Assembly: GCF_013385635.1 (NCBI RefSeq) | Contig: NZ_JACAPR010000008.1 | Coordinates: 270,323-334,322 of the forward strand | Length of the DNA: 64,000 bases | Source: Pseudomonas gingeri | GTDB lineage: Bacteria; Pseudomonadota; Gammaproteobacteria; Pseudomonadales; Pseudomonadaceae | Direction: 5' to 3' | Shown: positions 56,350 through 64,000 of the stretch, in pieces | Position numbering within the stretch: the stretch's first letter is position 1 | Layout of the letters: every line of letters starts with the position of its first letter | Notes under the pieces: model-generated | Told to the model about the DNA's origin: nothing | Seen by the model: the letters and a program-made list of their open reading frames with translations, nothing else | Databases searched by the model: none | Program-made: the position numbers and the translations under genes

Positions 56350-58641
56350 ATGAAGAAGCTGTGTTTGCTGGGCCTCGCTATCGGCCTGGCCAGTCTCCCG
56401 GTCGTGGCTGACACAAAGCCTGCACCCATCGCACAAAAGGACGCCTTCATCGCCAACCTGATGAAGCAGATGACCCTCGAGGAAAAGATCGGCCAGTTGC
56501 GCCTGATCAGTATCGGCCCGGAAATGCCACGGGAACTGATCCGCAAGGAAATCGCCGCCGGTAACATCGGCGGCACCTTCAACTCCATTTCCCGTCCGGA
56601 AAACCGTCCTATGCAGGACGCGGCCATGCGCAGCCGGCTGAAGATCCCGATGTTCTTCGCCTATGACGTGATCCACGGCCACCGGACCATCTTCCCCATC
56701 AGCCTGGGCCTGGCTTCCAGCTGGGACATGGACGCCATCGGCCGCTCCGGACGCATCGCCGCCGGGGAGGCCAGCGCCGACAGCCTCGACATCACCTTCG
56801 CGCCCATGGTCGATATTTCCCGCGATCCGCGCTGGGGTCGCACCTCCGAAGGTTTCGGCGAGGACACCTACCTGGTCTCGCGCATTGCCAAGGTGATGGT
56901 CCAGGCGTATCAGGGCAAGAGCCCGAGCGAGCCGGACAGCATCATGGCCAGCGTCAAGCACTTCGCCCTCTATGGCGCGGTGGAAGGCGGTCGTGACTAC
57001 AACGTGGTCGACATGAGCCCGGTGAAGATGTACCAGACCTACCTGCCGCCCTATCGCGCCGCCATCGATGCCGGCGCGGGCGGGGTGATGGTCGCCCTGA
57101 ACTCGATCAACGGCGTACCCGCCACGTCCAATACCTGGCTGATGCAAGACCTGCTACGCAAGGACTGGGGCTTCAAGGGCCTGGCGGTCAGCGATCACGG
57201 GGCGATTTTCGAACTGCTCAAGCACGGCGTCGCCAAGGACGGTCGCGAAGCGGCCAAGCTGGCGATCAAGGCCGGCATCGACATGAGCATGAACGATTCG
57301 CTCTACGCCAAGGAACTGCCGGGGCTGGTCAAGTCCGGCGAAGTGCCGCAGAGCGACCTCGACAACGCCGTGCGTGAAGTGCTCGGTGCCAAGTACGACA
57401 TGGGCCTGTTCAAGGACCCGTACCTGCGTATCGGAAAGGCCGAGGACGATCCGGCCGACACCAACGCCGAAAGCCGCCTGCACCGCAGCGATGCCCGGGA
57501 TATCGCGCGTCGCAGCCTGGTGCTGCTGAAGAACCAGGACCAGACCCTGCCGCTGCAGAAATCGGCGAAGATCGCCCTGGTCGGTCCTTTGGCCAAGGCA
57601 CCGATCGACATGATGGGCAGTTGGGCCGCCGCCGGCCTGCCCGCGCAATCGGTCACCCTGTATGACGGCATGAGCCGTGCCCTGGGCGACAAGGGCCAGT
57701 TGATCTATGCCCGCGGTTCGAACATCACCGCTGACAAGAGGGTCGTCGACTACCTGAACTTCCTCAACTTCGATGCCCCGGAAGTGGTCGACGATCCGCG
57801 CCCGGCGCAGCAACTGATTGATGAAGCGGTCAAGGCCGCGCAGCAGGCTGACGTGGTGGTAGCGGCGGTGGGCGAATCGCGGGGCATGTCCCACGAATCG
57901 TCGAGCCGTACCGACCTGAACATCCCCGAGAGCCAGCGTGAGCTGATCAAGGCCCTCAAGGCCACCGGCAAGCCGCTGGTGCTGGTGTTGATGAACGGCC
58001 GGCCGCTGACCATCGGCCACGAACAGGATCAGGCCGCCGCCGTGCTGGAAACCTGGTTCAGCGGTACCGAAGGCGGCAACGCCATCGCCGATGTACTGTT
58101 CGGCGACTACAACCCGTCGGGCAAGCTGCCGATCACCTTCCCGCGCTCGGTCGGCCAGGTGCCGATGTACTACAACCACCTGAGCATCGGCCGGCCGTTT
58201 ACGCCGGGCAAGCCGGGCAACTACACCTCGCAGTATTTCGACGAGGAAAACACCCCGCTGTACCCCTTCGGCTACGGTTTGAGCTACACCGACTTCAGCC
58301 TGAGCAACATGGCCCTGTCCTCGACCACGCTGAACAAGAGCGGCAAGCTCGAGGCCAGCGTCACGGTGAAGAACACCGGCAAGCGTGACGGCGAGACCGT
58401 GGTGCAGTTGTATATCCAGGACGTCGCCGGCTCCATGATCCGGCCGGTCAAGGAACTGAAGAACTTCCAGAAGGTGCTGCTCAAGGCCGGTGAAGAGAGA
58501 GTCATTCACTTCACCATCGACGAGAACGACCTGAAGTTCTACAACACCCAGCTCAAGTACGCCGCGGAGCCGGGCAAGTTCAACGTGCAGATCGGCCTGG
58601 ACTCCCAGGATGTGACGCAGCAGAGCTTCGAGTTGTTGTAA
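56350..58641 (+). CDS. bglX: Periplasmic beta-glucosidase, GH3 family
   Basis: A 763-residue GH3 glycosidase with an N-terminal signal peptide (PVVAD). The catalytic nucleophile is D282 in GLAVSDHGA, and KHFALYGAVEGGRDYN is the conserved substrate loop. A GH3 C-terminal alpha/beta sandwich (about 385-610) and a fibronectin-III-like domain (about 655-760) follow. It should cleave terminal beta-glucosides in the periplasm and matches E. coli BglX in length. It is monocistronic and is followed by a REPIN. Confidence 0.95.
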   Translation: MKKLCLLGLAIGLASLPVVADTKPAPIAQKDAFIANLMKQMTLEEKIGQLRLISIGPEMPRELIRKEIAAGNIGGTFNSISRPENRPMQDAAMRSRLKIPMFFAYDVIHGHRTIFPISLGLASSWDMDAIGRSGRIAAGEASADSLDITFAPMVDISRDPRWGRTSEGFGEDTYLVSRIAKVMVQAYQGKSPSEPDSIMASVKHFALYGAVEGGRDYNVVDMSPVKMYQTYLPPYRAAIDAGAGGVMVALNSINGVPATSNTWLMQDLLRKDWGFKGLAVSDHGAIFELLKHGVAKDGREAAKLAIKAGIDMSMNDSLYAKELPGLVKSGEVPQSDLDNAVREVLGAKYDMGLFKDPYLRIGKAEDDPADTNAESRLHRSDARDIARRSLVLLKNQDQTLPLQKSAKIALVGPLAKAPIDMMGSWAAAGLPAQSVTLYDGMSRALGDKGQLIYARGSNITADKRVVDYLNFLNFDAPEVVDDPRPAQQLIDEAVKAAQQADVVVAAVGESRGMSHESSSRTDLNIPESQRELIKALKATGKPLVLVLMNGRPLTIGHEQDQAAAVLETWFSGTEGGNAIADVLFGDYNPSGKLPITFPRSVGQVPMYYNHLSIGRPFTPGKPGNYTSQYFDEENTPLYPFGYGLSYTDFSLSNMALSSTTLNKSGKLEASVTVKNTGKRDGETVVQLYIQDVAGSMIRPVKELKNFQKVLLKAGEERVIHFTIDENDLKFYNTQLKYAAEPGKFNVQIGLDSQDVTQQSFELL

Positions 58642-58652
58642 GACCAACCAAC

Positions 58653-58735
58653 TGTAGGAGCTGGCTTGCCGGCGATAGTGCCTGGACAGGCACCGCAAGG
58701 CTCAAGGGCCTCATCGCTGGCAAGCCAGCTCCTAC
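58653..58735. repeat. REPIN, GCCGGCTTGCCGGC class variant
   Basis: An 83-bp inverted REP pair (GTAGGAGCTGGCTTGCCGGC ... CAAGCCAGCTCCTAC) with the same central GGACAGGCACCGCAAGGCTC as the RAYT arrays. It lies between bglX and the histidine kinase gene. Confidence 0.93.
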
Positions 58736-58802
58736 AGGGTCCGCCTACACCTTCGGCCGGCGTGTTATCTTTCCGGCCCCTCCCCTGCCTGTCGTTGCCC
58801 GC

Positions 58803-60569
58803 ATGCCGCCGATCCCCCGTTCCCTGCGTCTGGCGCTCCATACCCTGCTGATTCTCGCCGGCACCGTGCTGGCCGCCGGCTGGGCCGTGCATCGCGCCGG
58901 ACAACAGGCCCTGGTGGACGATGCCGCGCGCGGGAAGACGCAACTGACGCTGTACGCCAATTCCCTGCATACCCTGATCGAACGCTACCGTGCCCTGCCC
59001 GCCGTACTGGCCCTGGACTCGGAACTGCGTGAAGCCCTCGACGCCCCGATCAGCCCGGAACGCCAGGACGCGCTCAACCGCAAGCTGGAACGCATCAACG
59101 GCGCCGCACGCTCCTCGACCCTGCAACTGCTCGATCGCAATGGCCTGTCGGTGGCCGCCAGCAACTGGCGCCTGCCCAGCAGCTATGTCGGCCACTACTA
59201 CGGCTTTCGCCCCTACTTCAACCAGACCCGCAGCGAAGGCAGCGGGCACTTCTACGCGGTCGGCGTGACCAGCGGGATTCCCGGCTACTTCCTCTCCAGC
59301 GCGGTGTTCAACGACAAGGGCGAATTTATCGGGGCCATGGTGGTGAAGCTGGAGTTTCCCGAGATCGAGCGCGAGTGGAGCAAAGGCAACGATACCCTGC
59401 TGGTCAGCGACTCCCGTGACATCGTATTTATCGCCAACCAGCCGGGCTGGCGTTATCGCCTGTTGCGGCCGTTGTCCGACAGTGACCGCAGCGAGATCGG
59501 CCGCACCCGCCAATACGACAAGCAGGCCCTGAGCCCCATCGAGCACCAGACCCTGCGGGTCTTCGGCGACAACAGCTACCTGAGCCTGGTCGACACCCCC
59601 GACGGTCGCGTCCAATTGCTCTGGGAATCGCTGCCACTGGACACCGAACACTGGACCCTGCACCTGCTGCGCAAGCCGCAACTGGCCGCCGAGGAACGTC
59701 GCAATGCCGGGCTGGCCGGCGCCGGACTGTGGCTGGCACTGGTGTTTCTCGGACTATTCCTCAACCAGCGCTGGCGCCTGGCCCGCCTGCGCCAGCGCAG
59801 TCGGGCAGAGCTGGAGCGCCTGGTGGAGGAACGCACCCGCGACCTGCGCACGGCCCAGGACGGCCTGGTGCAATCAGCCAAGCTGGCGGCGCTGGGGCAG
59901 ATGTCCGCGGCCCTGGCCCATGAGATCAACCAGCCGTTGACCGCCCAGCGCATGCAGTTGGCGACCTTGCGCCTGCTGCTGGATCACGGGCGGATCGAGG
60001 CCGCCTATCAGGCCCTGGAACCCCTGGACCAGATGCTGACCCGCATGGCGGCCCTGACCGGGCACCTGAAGACCTACGCCCGGCAAAGCCCCAGCGGCCT
60101 GCGCGAGCCCCTGGACCTGGCCGGCGTGGTCGACCAGTCGCTGCAACTGCTCGACCCGCGCCTGCGCGAAGACAACGTCAGCACGGTGCTGCACCTGACC
60201 CGCCCGGCCTGGGTCCGTGGCGATGCGATCCGCCTCGAACAGGTGCTGATCAACCTGCTGCGCAATGCCCTTGACGCCATGCACGACAAGCCCCTCAAGC
60301 GCCTGGAAATCCGTATCGAGGCCGACCAGCAATTGTGGTTGCTGACCGTCGGTGACAGCGGCGGCGGGATTGCCGAGGAGCACCTGGGCAAGGTTTTCGA
60401 CCCTTTCTTCACCACCAAGCCGGTCGGGGAAGGCCTCGGGCTGGGACTGGCGGTATCCTATGCCATCGTCCATGAACTGGGCGGCCGCCTGAGCGTCGAC
60501 AACCAGGCCGGCGGCGCCCTCTTCACCCTGGCCCTGCCGATCGCCCTGGAGGTACACAGCCCATGTTGA
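58803..60569 (+). CDS. mifS: DctB/MifS-like sensor histidine kinase
   Basis: A 588-residue membrane histidine kinase. Two membrane helices (about 12-30 and 300-320) enclose a periplasmic double-Cache-type sensor (residues 31-299) as in DctB. A coiled coil (about 325-360) leads to the H-box ALAHEINQPL, N-box VLINLLRNALDAM and G-boxes DSGGGIAEEH and GEGLGLGLAVSYAIV. With MifR and a PcaT-like permease gene beside it, it probably senses alpha-ketoglutarate, as P. aeruginosa MifS does; C4-dicarboxylate sensing (DctB) is the alternative. It overlaps mifR by 7 nt. Confidence 0.87.
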   Translation: MPPIPRSLRLALHTLLILAGTVLAAGWAVHRAGQQALVDDAARGKTQLTLYANSLHTLIERYRALPAVLALDSELREALDAPISPERQDALNRKLERINGAARSSTLQLLDRNGLSVAASNWRLPSSYVGHYYGFRPYFNQTRSEGSGHFYAVGVTSGIPGYFLSSAVFNDKGEFIGAMVVKLEFPEIEREWSKGNDTLLVSDSRDIVFIANQPGWRYRLLRPLSDSDRSEIGRTRQYDKQALSPIEHQTLRVFGDNSYLSLVDTPDGRVQLLWESLPLDTEHWTLHLLRKPQLAAEERRNAGLAGAGLWLALVFLGLFLNQRWRLARLRQRSRAELERLVEERTRDLRTAQDGLVQSAKLAALGQMSAALAHEINQPLTAQRMQLATLRLLLDHGRIEAAYQALEPLDQMLTRMAALTGHLKTYARQSPSGLREPLDLAGVVDQSLQLLDPRLREDNVSTVLHLTRPAWVRGDAIRLEQVLINLLRNALDAMHDKPLKRLEIRIEADQQLWLLTVGDSGGGIAEEHLGKVFDPFFTTKPVGEGLGLGLAVSYAIVHELGGRLSVDNQAGGALFTLALPIALEVHSPC

Positions 60570-61897
60570 ACGCGGTGATGGTGGTCGATGACGAAGTCAG
60601 CATTCGCAGTGCCGTGGAGCAATGGCTGAGTCTGTCGGGCTTTACGGTCCAGGTCTTCAGCCGTGCCGAGGAGTGCCTGGCCAGGCTGCCGGCGCATTTT
60701 CCCGGGGTGATCATCAGCGACGTGCGCATGCCGGGCCTCAGCGGCCTGGAACTGCTGGAGCGGGTACGCACCCTCGACGCCGACCTGCCGGTGATCCTGC
60801 TGACCGGCCATGGCGATGTGAAGATGGCGGTCGAGGCGATGCGCGACGGCGCCTACGATTTCCTGGAAAAACCCTTCAGTCCCGAAGCCCTGCTGGGCAG
60901 CCTCGGGCGCGCCCTGGAAAAGCGTCGACTGGTCCTGGAAAACCGCCGCCTGCATGAACAGGCCGACAGTCGCTCGCGACTCGATGCCAGCCTGCTCGGG
61001 GTTTCCCGCAGCCTGCAGACCCTGCGGCGCCAGGTGCTGGAACTGGCACCGCTGCCGGTCAACGTGCTGATCCGTGGCGAAACCGGCAGCGGCAAGGAAC
61101 TGGTTGCCCGCTGTCTGCATGACTTCGGTCCGCGCGCTGGCAAGCCCTTCGTGGCCCTCAACTGCGCGGCGATTCCCGAGCCGTTGTTCGAGGCCGAGTT
61201 GTTCGGCCATGAAAGCGGGGCCTTTACCGGCGCCCAGGGCAAGCGCATCGGCAAGCTGGAATACGCCGACGGCGGGACACTGTTTCTCGACGAGATAGAA
61301 AGCATGCCGCTGGCCCAGCAGGTGAAACTGCTACGGGTCTTGCAGGAGCAGAAGCTCGAACGCCTGGGCTCCAACCAGAGCATCGCTGTCGACCTGCGCA
61401 TCGTCGCCGCCACCAAACCCGACCTGCTGGAAGAGGCTCGCGCCGGGCGCTTTCGCGAAGACCTGGCGTATCGATTGACGGTGGCCGAATTGCGCCTGCC
61501 GCCGTTGCGCGAGCGGCGCGAGGATATTCCGTTGTTGTTCGAACACTTCGCCCAGAGCGCGGCCACGCGCCTGGGACGCGCCACGACAGCGCTCAGCGGA
61601 CCACAGTTGAGCCGGCTGCTGAGCCATGACTGGCCCGGCAACGTCCGCGAACTGGCCAATGCCGCCGAGCGCTCGGTGCTCGGCCTGGGTGAACCGGAGC
61701 CGCAAGGCAGCGATCCGGGCCAGTCCCTGGCGGCCCGGCAGGAGGCGTTCGAAGCACAGTGTCTGCGCTCGGCGCTGACCCGCCACAAGGGCGATATCAA
61801 GGCGGTGCTCGAAGAGCTGCAACTGCCACGCCGGACTTTCAATGAAAAGCTGCAGCGCCATGGGTTGGCCCGGGAGATGTTTCTCAAGGAGAACTGA
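60563..61897 (+). CDS. mifR: Sigma-54-dependent response regulator, MifR/DctD-like
   Basis: A 444-residue NtrC-type activator. The receiver has phospho-acceptor D53 (IISDVRMPG). The AAA+ domain has Walker A GETGSGKELVA, the sigma-54-contacting GAFTGA loop (ESGAFTGAQ) and Walker B-like GGTLFLDEIE. A C-terminal Fis-type helix-turn-helix (EELQLPRRTFNEKLQRHGL) binds DNA. Its probable target is the sigma-54 promoter of the downstream permease gene, where repeated TTTCCGCTTA elements lie. Confidence 0.9.
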   Translation: MLNAVMVVDDEVSIRSAVEQWLSLSGFTVQVFSRAEECLARLPAHFPGVIISDVRMPGLSGLELLERVRTLDADLPVILLTGHGDVKMAVEAMRDGAYDFLEKPFSPEALLGSLGRALEKRRLVLENRRLHEQADSRSRLDASLLGVSRSLQTLRRQVLELAPLPVNVLIRGETGSGKELVARCLHDFGPRAGKPFVALNCAAIPEPLFEAELFGHESGAFTGAQGKRIGKLEYADGGTLFLDEIESMPLAQQVKLLRVLQEQKLERLGSNQSIAVDLRIVAATKPDLLEEARAGRFREDLAYRLTVAELRLPPLRERREDIPLLFEHFAQSAATRLGRATTALSGPQLSRLLSHDWPGNVRELANAAERSVLGLGEPEPQGSDPGQSLAARQEAFEAQCLRSALTRHKGDIKAVLEELQLPRRTFNEKLQRHGLAREMFLKEN

Positions 61898-61903
61898 CAT
61901 CCC

Positions 61904-61937
61904 CTTGTGGCGGGCGGGCTTGCCCGCTCGCCACAAG
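61904..61937. repeat. Single REP palindrome, GGCGAGCGGGC class
   Basis: CTTGTGGCGGGCGGGC and GCCCGCTCGCCACAAG are near-perfect inverted arms around TT, 7 bp after the mifR stop and before the permease regulatory region. Confidence 0.9.
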
Positions 61938-61948
61938 ATATCGGCGAC

Positions 61949-61991
61949 TTTCCGCTTACCGATTGAGCGCCCGTAAGCGGATTTCCGCTTA
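61949..61991. promoter_or_regulatory. Probable MifR binding sites upstream of the permease gene
   Basis: Three copies of TTTCCGCTTA: direct at 61949-61958, inverted TAAGCGGA at 61974-61981, direct at 61982-61991. TCCGCTTAC and GTAAGCGGA make a perfect 9-base palindrome with a 13-bp centre. They lie 40-80 bp upstream of the sigma-54 promoter, the usual place for activator sites. Confidence 0.7.
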
Positions 61992-62031
61992 TCAAACTCC
62001 GCCAACCCCTCTAGGCCGGTCCTTCTGGCCC

Positions 62032-62047
62032 TGGCACGGCTCCTGCT
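62032..62047 (+). promoter_or_regulatory. Sigma-54 promoter of the permease gene
   Basis: TGGCACGGCTCCTGCT matches TGGCAC-N5-TTGCW with one mismatch. GG and GC elements are separated by exactly 10 bases. It lies 62 bp before the permease ATG. Confidence 0.8.
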
Positions 62048-62108
62048 ATAGCCCTGTCAGGCTGCGCTTGCGCGCGCTCCACAAAAACAATGACTTGAAG
62101 GTTCCCTG

Positions 62109-63431
62109 ATGGATAACTCCTCTACCCTACCCCTCGGGTCGGCGGTTGCGCCGGCAAAAGAAAGAAGCACTTCCAGCCGCTTGAAATCGATCTTCAGCGG
62201 TTCGGTCGGCAACATGGTCGAGTGGTACGACTGGTACGTCTACGCCGCGTTCTCGTTGTACTTCGCCAAGGTCTTCTTCCCCAAGGGCGACACCACCGCG
62301 CAACTGCTCAACACCGCCGCGATCTTTGCCGTGGGCTTCCTGATGCGCCCGATCGGTGGCTGGCTGATGGGCCTGTATGCCGACCGCAAGGGACGCAAGG
62401 CCGCACTGATGGCCTCGGTCCTGCTGATGTGCTTCGGTTCTCTGATCATCGCCCTGACCCCTGGTTATGAAACCATCGGCGTCGGCGCACCGATCCTGCT
62501 GGTGGTTGCCCGCCTGATGCAGGGCCTGTCGGTCGGTGGCGAATACGGCACCTCGGCCACCTACCTCAGCGAAATGGCGACCAAGGAACGTCGCGGCTTC
62601 TTCTCCAGCTTCCAGTACGTGACCCTGATCTCCGGCCAGCTCATCGCCCTGGCGGTGCTGATCGTGCTGCAACAGACCCTGACCACCGAACAACTGCAGG
62701 ACTGGGGCTGGCGGATTCCGTTCGGCATCGGTGCCCTCTGTGCGATCGTTGCGCTCTACCTGCGTCGCGGCATGGAAGAAACCGAGTCGTTCACCAAGAA
62801 GAAGGAAAAGCCGAAAGAAAGCCTGATGCGCACGCTGATGCGTCATCCCAAGGAACTGATGACCGTGGTCGGCCTGACCATGGGCGGCACCCTGGCCTTC
62901 TACACCTACACCACCTATATGCAGAAGTACCTGGTGAACACCGTCGGCATGAGCATCTCCGACTCCACCACCATCTCGGCGGCGACGCTGTTCCTGTTCA
63001 TGTGCCTGCAACCGGTGGTCGGTGCACTGTCGGACAAGGTCGGCCGGCGACCGATCCTGATCGCCTTCGGGATTCTCGGCACCCTCTGCACCGTGCCGAT
63101 CCTCAGCACCCTGCACACCATCCAGACCTGGTGGGGCGCGTTCTTCCTGATCATGGCCGCGCTGATCATCGTCAGCGGCTACACCTCGATCAACGCCGTG
63201 GTGAAGGCCGAACTGTTCCCGACGGAAATCCGTGCGCTGGGCGTGGGCCTGCCCTATGCGTTGACGGTATCGATCTTCGGCGGCACTGCTGAATACATCG
63301 CGCTGTGGTTCAAGAGCATCGGCATGGAAACCGGCTACTACTGGTACGTGACCGCCTGCATCGCGGTTTCGCTGCTGGTGTACATCACCATGAAGGACAC
63401 CCGCAAACACTCGCGGATCGAAACCGACTGA
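62109..63431 (+). CDS. MFS alpha-ketoglutarate permease (PcaT/KgtP-like)
   Basis: A 440-residue metabolite:H+ symporter with 12 helices. GNMVEWYDWYVYAAFSLYFA in helix 1, MGLYADRKGRKAA and GGEYGTSATYLSEMA are hallmarks of the KgtP/ProP/PcaT group. Its place directly downstream of a MifS/MifR-like pair and a sigma-54 promoter points to alpha-ketoglutarate (or another dicarboxylate) uptake, as for PcaT in P. aeruginosa. It is followed by a REPIN. Confidence 0.92.
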   Translation: MDNSSTLPLGSAVAPAKERSTSSRLKSIFSGSVGNMVEWYDWYVYAAFSLYFAKVFFPKGDTTAQLLNTAAIFAVGFLMRPIGGWLMGLYADRKGRKAALMASVLLMCFGSLIIALTPGYETIGVGAPILLVVARLMQGLSVGGEYGTSATYLSEMATKERRGFFSSFQYVTLISGQLIALAVLIVLQQTLTTEQLQDWGWRIPFGIGALCAIVALYLRRGMEETESFTKKKEKPKESLMRTLMRHPKELMTVVGLTMGGTLAFYTYTTYMQKYLVNTVGMSISDSTTISAATLFLFMCLQPVVGALSDKVGRRPILIAFGILGTLCTVPILSTLHTIQTWWGAFFLIMAALIIVSGYTSINAVVKAELFPTEIRALGVGLPYALTVSIFGGTAEYIALWFKSIGMETGYYWYVTACIAVSLLVYITMKDTRKHSRIETD

Positions 63432-63853
63432 GTACCGACGCCCTGAACCTGTAGGAGCCGGCTTGCCGGCGATGAGGCCTTTGAGCCTTGCAGCGTCCAT
63501 ACGGACGTCATCGCCGGCAAGCCGGCTCCTACAAGGTTCGACGTTGTTTGCAAGACCGTGCCCCTCTCGTTCACCCACGTCCTTACGGGCGATCCCGGCG
63601 CATTTCTGCGCAATCGCAAAAGAATTTTCGGAATTAATAGTCAGTTAATTCCCAGCCTCCATTCTGACCCTACGCCAAATCGACTTGCGCACATGCTCTC
63701 GGGCATCACGTGACCGCCGCCTGATTGCATTGCCAAACATATCGATTTACACGATTGATTTAAGCGTTTTTTTGCGCTTTTTAATCAAATTAACCAGCGT
63801 AATATGACTTCCACACCCACTGAACAAAACGACTACCGACTGGAGCAACTACC
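63432..63853. other. Intergenic region before the window-edge gene
   Basis: A 422-bp spacer. Its first part is a REPIN (63451-63532). The 3' half (about 63715-63810) is AT-rich, with AAGCG-TTTTTTTG-CGCTT forming a small hairpin and TAATAT as a possible -10 before the last gene. No other coding frame is supported. Confidence 0.5.
63451..63532. repeat. REPIN, GCCGGCTTGCCGGC class
   Basis: An 82-bp inverted REP pair (GTAGGAGCCGGCTTGCCGGC ... GCCGGCAAGCCGGCTCCTAC) after the permease gene. Its centre is unrelated to that of the RAYT-array units. Confidence 0.93.
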
Positions 63854-64000
63854 ATGAAAACCAAACTGATCCTCGCCCTGACCCTTTCCGTACTGGCCGC
63901 CAACACCTTTGCCGCCGATGGTTACAGCCACACCCCAGGCGCCTACAGCGTTGCTGCTGATGGCTACGACAAGACCCCAGGTGCCAACGCCGTTGCCGCT
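63854..64000 (+). CDS. Secreted repeat protein, truncated by window end
   Basis: The first 49 codons of a gene. A clear signal peptide (MKTKLILALTLSVLAANTFA before ADGYSH) is followed by near-identical units of about 14-15 residues, ADGYSHTPGAYSVA and ADGYDKTPGANAVA. AT-rich DNA with a possible -10 lies upstream. I recognise no family. It looks like a small exported repeat protein; its length and repeat number cannot be judged here. Confidence 0.75.
   Translation, partial: MKTKLILALTLSVLAANTFAADGYSHTPGAYSVAADGYDKTPGANAVAA

Overview
The window is chromosomal DNA of a fluorescent-group Pseudomonas. It is GC-rich and carries Pseudomonas REP palindromes. The left end has the gene order I associate with P. 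aeruginosa PA4323-PA4333: DUF58 protein, PilZ protein, small lipoprotein, pykA, enoyl-CoA hydratase, ferredoxin reductase, sadC-like diguanylate cyclase and class I fumarase. No rRNA, tRNA, CRISPR array, prophage or classical IS was found. The only transposase-like gene is a RAYT (REP-associated tyrosine transposase) lying between two REP arrays.

Layout. 1-8.4 kb: conserved core block with c-di-GMP genes. 8.4-9.9 kb: RAYT flanked by two 126-bp-period REPIN arrays. 9.9-16 kb: a LysR/DMT exporter pair, then a LysR, CoA-transferase, HMG-CoA-lyase-like and MFS unit that reads as uptake and cleavage of a branched C5/C6 dicarboxylate. 16-23.4 kb: a TetR-controlled dehydrogenase pair, an iron alcohol dehydrogenase, a DUF4917 protein with SIR2-like motifs, and an XRE-cupin regulator facing an aldolase/DapA-family operon.

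23.5-43 kb is the accessory heart of the window. Almost everything from 40.6 down to 23.5 kb lies on the minus strand. A LysR and a tightly overlapping ABC-transporter operon (SsuBC/TauBC-like permease and ATPase, acyl-CoA-dehydrogenase-like enzyme, D-2-hydroxyacid dehydrogenase, class II aldolase, Tat-exported binding protein, periplasmic dipeptidase) come first. A second unit follows: Tat-exported amine oxidase, exported RidA, TonB receptor, binding protein, 2-oxoglutarate/Fe(II) oxygenase and an XYP-type cyclodipeptide synthase. A DHA2 exporter lies downstream. Divergent to the LysR is a thiol dioxygenase (3-mercaptopropionate type) with a four-domain rhodanese, so the right half looks like organosulfur acquisition. 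The oxygenase, cyclodipeptide synthase and exporter look like a minimal modified-diketopiperazine pathway.

43-50.6 kb: an ECF sigma/FecR/haem-receptor cell-surface signalling unit without a haemophore gene, a ribbon-helix-helix protein, a PfpI protein, an EamA transporter and a methyltransferase. 50.7-54.1 kb: a Family 2 (SrpI-like) encapsulin shell gene followed by a full two-domain geosmin-synthase-type terpene cyclase, a putative encapsulated terpene system. 54-64 kb: a TPM/TPM/LemA operon, periplasmic GH3 beta-glucosidase, a MifS/MifR-like two-component system, a sigma-54 promoter and an alpha-ketoglutarate permease (PcaT-like), ending in a secreted repeat protein cut by the window edge. 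The two most interesting systems are the cyclodipeptide cluster and the encapsulin-geosmin synthase pair.
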